NCBI RefSeq assembly: GCF_019511605.1
Contig: NZ_JAEUAV010000023.1
Span: 53,129-117,128 of the forward strand
Direction: 5' to 3'
DNA: 64,000 bases
Source of the DNA: Paraburkholderia phenoliruptrix
GTDB lineage: Bacteria; Pseudomonadota; Gammaproteobacteria; Burkholderiales; Burkholderiaceae
The notes under the pieces are model-generated. The model searched no databases. It saw only the letters and a list, made by a program, of their open reading frames with translations, and was not told where the DNA came from. How positions within the stretch are numbered: the stretch's first letter is position 1; each line of letters starts with the position of its first letter. Positions 62,409-64,000 of this stretch are shown piece after piece. Position numbers and translations under genes: made by a program.

Positions 62409-63338
62409 ATGGCAAAGAACGACCGGATCGATTTTGCGGACTTGAGGCTGTTTCTTGCGATAGTCAGGTGCCGGAGTTTCCGGCTGGCGGCGATCGAACT
62501 CGGGCAGACGCCGTCTGCAGTCAGTCACGCGATGCGGCGGCTGGAGGACCGCCTCGGCGCAAAACTGCTGAACCGGACGAGCAGGGCGGTTTCGCCCACG
62601 GAGGCGGGGCTCGATCTCGCTTCCCGGCTGGAAGAAGGCTTCAATCAGATCGGTTCGGCTCTCGAGAGTTTTGCAGCGCCCGGTACCGCGCGACTCGGCT
62701 CTTTACGTCTGAATGTTTTCGCGGACGCCGCTCACTTGCTGATCGCACCGGCATTGCCGGAATTCGCACGCCTGTGTCCCGAAGTGCAGCTTACGGTGGT
62801 GGTCGATAACCGGCCTATCGACATCGTTGCAGAAGGATACGACGCCGGCATTCGCTACGGCCATCACGTTCCCGAAGACATGATTGCAGTGCCGCTTACC
62901 GGCCCGCAGCGATGGGTGATGGCCGCGTCGCCCGCCTATCTGAAGAAACACGGCACTCCTCGCCACGTCAGCGAGCTGGCGGATCACAACTGCCTGCAGC
63001 TTTTGCTCGGTGACAATTCGAGCTACCGTTGGGAAGTCAACGTTGCAGGTAAAAAGAGCCCGATCCGGGTGCCCGGGTCGATCACGATCAACGATACCGC
63101 GACTACGATTAGCGCGTGTAAGGCAGGGATGGGCATAGCGTATCTGCTCGAGGCTCGGATTGCCGATGAACTGGCACGGCGTACGCTGAGGGTCGTGCTA
63201 GACGAGCATGCGTGCGCTGAAGATCCAATTCACATGTACTACAGTGGTCGTCGATACAACCACCCGGCGTTGCTTAGCTTGATCAATATCATCCGGAAAC
63301 AGCAGTCGCTTGCGAAGATCTCAAGGTCGCGTGAGTGA
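62409..63338 (+). CDS. LysR-family transcriptional regulator
   Basis: A 309-residue LysR protein of the DmlR/CrgA-like group: DFADLRLFLAIVRCRSFRLAAIELGQTPSAVSHAMRRLEDRLGAKLLNRTSRAVSPTEAG, and VVVDNRPIDIVAEGYDAGIRYG. It is divergent from the SDR/aldo-keto reductase operon with 128 bases between, the usual arrangement for local control. Confidence 0.9.
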   Translation: MAKNDRIDFADLRLFLAIVRCRSFRLAAIELGQTPSAVSHAMRRLEDRLGAKLLNRTSRAVSPTEAGLDLASRLEEGFNQIGSALESFAAPGTARLGSLRLNVFADAAHLLIAPALPEFARLCPEVQLTVVVDNRPIDIVAEGYDAGIRYGHHVPEDMIAVPLTGPQRWVMAASPAYLKKHGTPRHVSELADHNCLQLLLGDNSSYRWEVNVAGKKSPIRVPGSITINDTATTISACKAGMGIAYLLEARIADELARRTLRVVLDEHACAEDPIHMYYSGRRYNHPALLSLINIIRKQQSLAKISRSRE

Positions 63339-63381
63339 GCCTCTTGGTGACAAGCGGTGCTTGATCCACGAGGAGGAACCA

Positions 63382-63474
63382 GTGACAAATTTCCCCAAGA
63401 ACTGGGAGAAGTTATTCGCAGACCAACGGGGGCCTAGGCATTTGATTTGTCGAAGATCGTTTGACATAATATAA
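63382..63474 (+). CDS. Short open frame with a strong ribosome site, possible truncated gene
   Basis: GAGGAGG lies 5 bases before a GTG that opens a 30-codon frame (VTNFPKNWEKLFADQRGPR). It ends in an AT-rich stretch just before the insertion-sequence debris. It may be the 5' end of a gene cut off by insertion or deletion. I recognise no family. Confidence 0.35.
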   Translation: MTNFPKNWEKLFADQRGPRHLICRRSFDII

Positions 63475-63589
63475 ATTATCAACGGAACGGATGTTAGTCC
63501 AAAGTTCGGATGTTGCGTTTCGGCTAAATTGAAATGTCGTGTTTGCGGGTTCATGCTGGAGGCTCGTGCTAAGACTGCGGGAGTCCAGC

Positions 63590-63829
63590 ATGCGTCAAAC
63601 CGAACTGGTGACACTGAACATGCGCGAATTGGGCCGGCTAAAGATGGTTCAGGCGATTGTGGAGATGGGGCTGAAGCCCGGCCGCGCCGCTGAGCGCCTT
63701 GGACTGAGTGTTCGCCAGGTCGAGCGGCTGGTGATCCGGTATCGCGACCAGGGCCCATCTGCTGTGGTGTCGGGCCGGCGTGGTCGCCCTTTGGTCCGAC
63801 GCTGGCTTGCGAGAAGCTGTACCTGCTAG
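63590..63829 (+). pseudogene. Truncated ISNCY-family transposase
   Basis: The ATG at 63590 opens MRQTELVTLNMRELGRLKMVQAI, then GRAAERLGLSVRQVERLVIRYR, the N-terminal helix-turn-helix of ISNCY-type transposases. After GRRGRP the frame is wrong, but another frame at 63790 reads FGPTLACEKL, a later family motif, so an internal deletion of some tens of codons joined them. The rest of the transposase is gone, replaced by IS256-type sequence. Confidence 0.75.
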
Positions 63830-63907
63830 AGGACACCCCGGGAGTGTCTGAATTTTTGTGTGCAAGGCGTCTGAACATTTCGGGCGTGGTGGGCGATCAA
63901 TTTCATT

Positions 63908-64000
63908 CTAGCTGTCGGGTCGTGTGAAGCGATCCTCGTAGAGGATCGCGAACTGCCGCATCGCAGCCTTCCAGTCGTGGGCAGCGCGGCTCCAGTCGCT
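63908..64000 (-). mobile_element. IS256-family transposase, C-terminal end, partial
   Basis: The minus strand from the window edge reads SDWSRAAHDWKAAMRQFAI, then LYEDRFTRP and a stop at 63908-63910. W...W..A..QFAI.YEDR is the typical C-terminus of IS256-type transposases. The element end is probably near 63840-63865, where GACACCCCGGGAGTGTC and GTGTCTGAATTTTTGTGTG occur; I cannot fix the boundary. The element continues past the window and probably inserted next to or into the ISNCY remnant. Confidence 0.75.

Noticed and set aside
63461..63480. TTGACA followed by AT-rich sequence, resembling a strong promoter
   Set aside because: No -10 element lies at 16-18 bases and the region is insertion-sequence debris, so I did not list it.

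Overview
The window is about 64 kb of high-GC DNA from a Burkholderiales bacterium, most likely Paraburkholderia, Caballeronia or a close relative. Pointers are the GC-rich third codon positions, a Burkholderia-type porin ending in Phe, DUF4148 and DUF3331 proteins, and the density of MFS, SDR, LysR, IclR and GntR genes typical of the catabolic second replicon of such organisms. I see no rRNA, tRNA, CRISPR array or replication origin. The right end runs into insertion-sequence debris.

Layout. (1) 1-7577: a leftward sugar operon (ABC importer, aldo/keto reductase, LgoD-like zinc dehydrogenase, mannitol-dehydrogenase-family reductase cut by the window edge) with a divergent FadR-type regulator. 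The enzymes fit oxidation of L-galactose or a related aldose through an aldonate to tagaturonate and altronate. A decayed lactonase fragment may lie inside. (2) 7804-16839: a rightward cluster of amidase, cyclic-imidase/polysaccharide-deacetylase-type hydrolase, MFS carrier, two SDRs, a small Cys-containing protein, a CobW GTPase, an orphan solute-binding protein without signal peptide, and a GntR regulator with two winged-helix domains. (3) 17215-20651: four overlapping genes for two membrane proteins and two proteins with His-then-Cys papain-like domains (one fused to an HdeD-like membrane domain, one DUF4105). (4) 20840-24540: two lipoprotein peptidases, C11 clostripain type and tripeptidyl-aminopeptidase type. 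(5) 24830-30074: a cyclic-nucleotide-domain thioredoxin-reductase-like flavoprotein, a DUF3331 protein, and a GlxA-type AraC regulator followed by two SDR genes and a strong terminator. (6) 30257-32999: an MFS carrier and an SsuA-like sulfonate-binding protein.

(7) 33251-35208: an FMN alpha-hydroxyacid oxidase and its IclR regulator. (8) 35220-47188: an IclR repressor with recognisable operators, then RraA-family aldolase, D-2-hydroxyacid dehydrogenase, SMP-30 lactonase, MFS, porin, two PDC-hydrolase-like amidohydrolases (one Tat-exported) and three further MFS genes. (9) 47332-53780: a LysR gene and an amine/amino-acid oxidation cluster with two FAD oxidases, a binding protein, a permease, an SDR, and a broken ABC ATPase gene. 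(10) 53864-58233: LysR, MFS, free-standing GAF protein and a binuclear amidohydrolase. (11) 58595-60368: a soluble chemotaxis-like protein with signalling tip first and Cache-like domain last, and a DUF4148 protein. (12) 60510-63338: aldo/keto reductase and SDR with a divergent LysR. (13) 63382-64000: a truncated ISNCY-type transposase and the C-terminus of an IS256-family transposase.

Most of the window is modular uptake-plus-oxidation capacity, each module with its own transporter and local regulator. The parts least explained by known systems are the His-Cys membrane operon (3), the CobW/imidase cluster (2) and the reversed chemotaxis protein (11).
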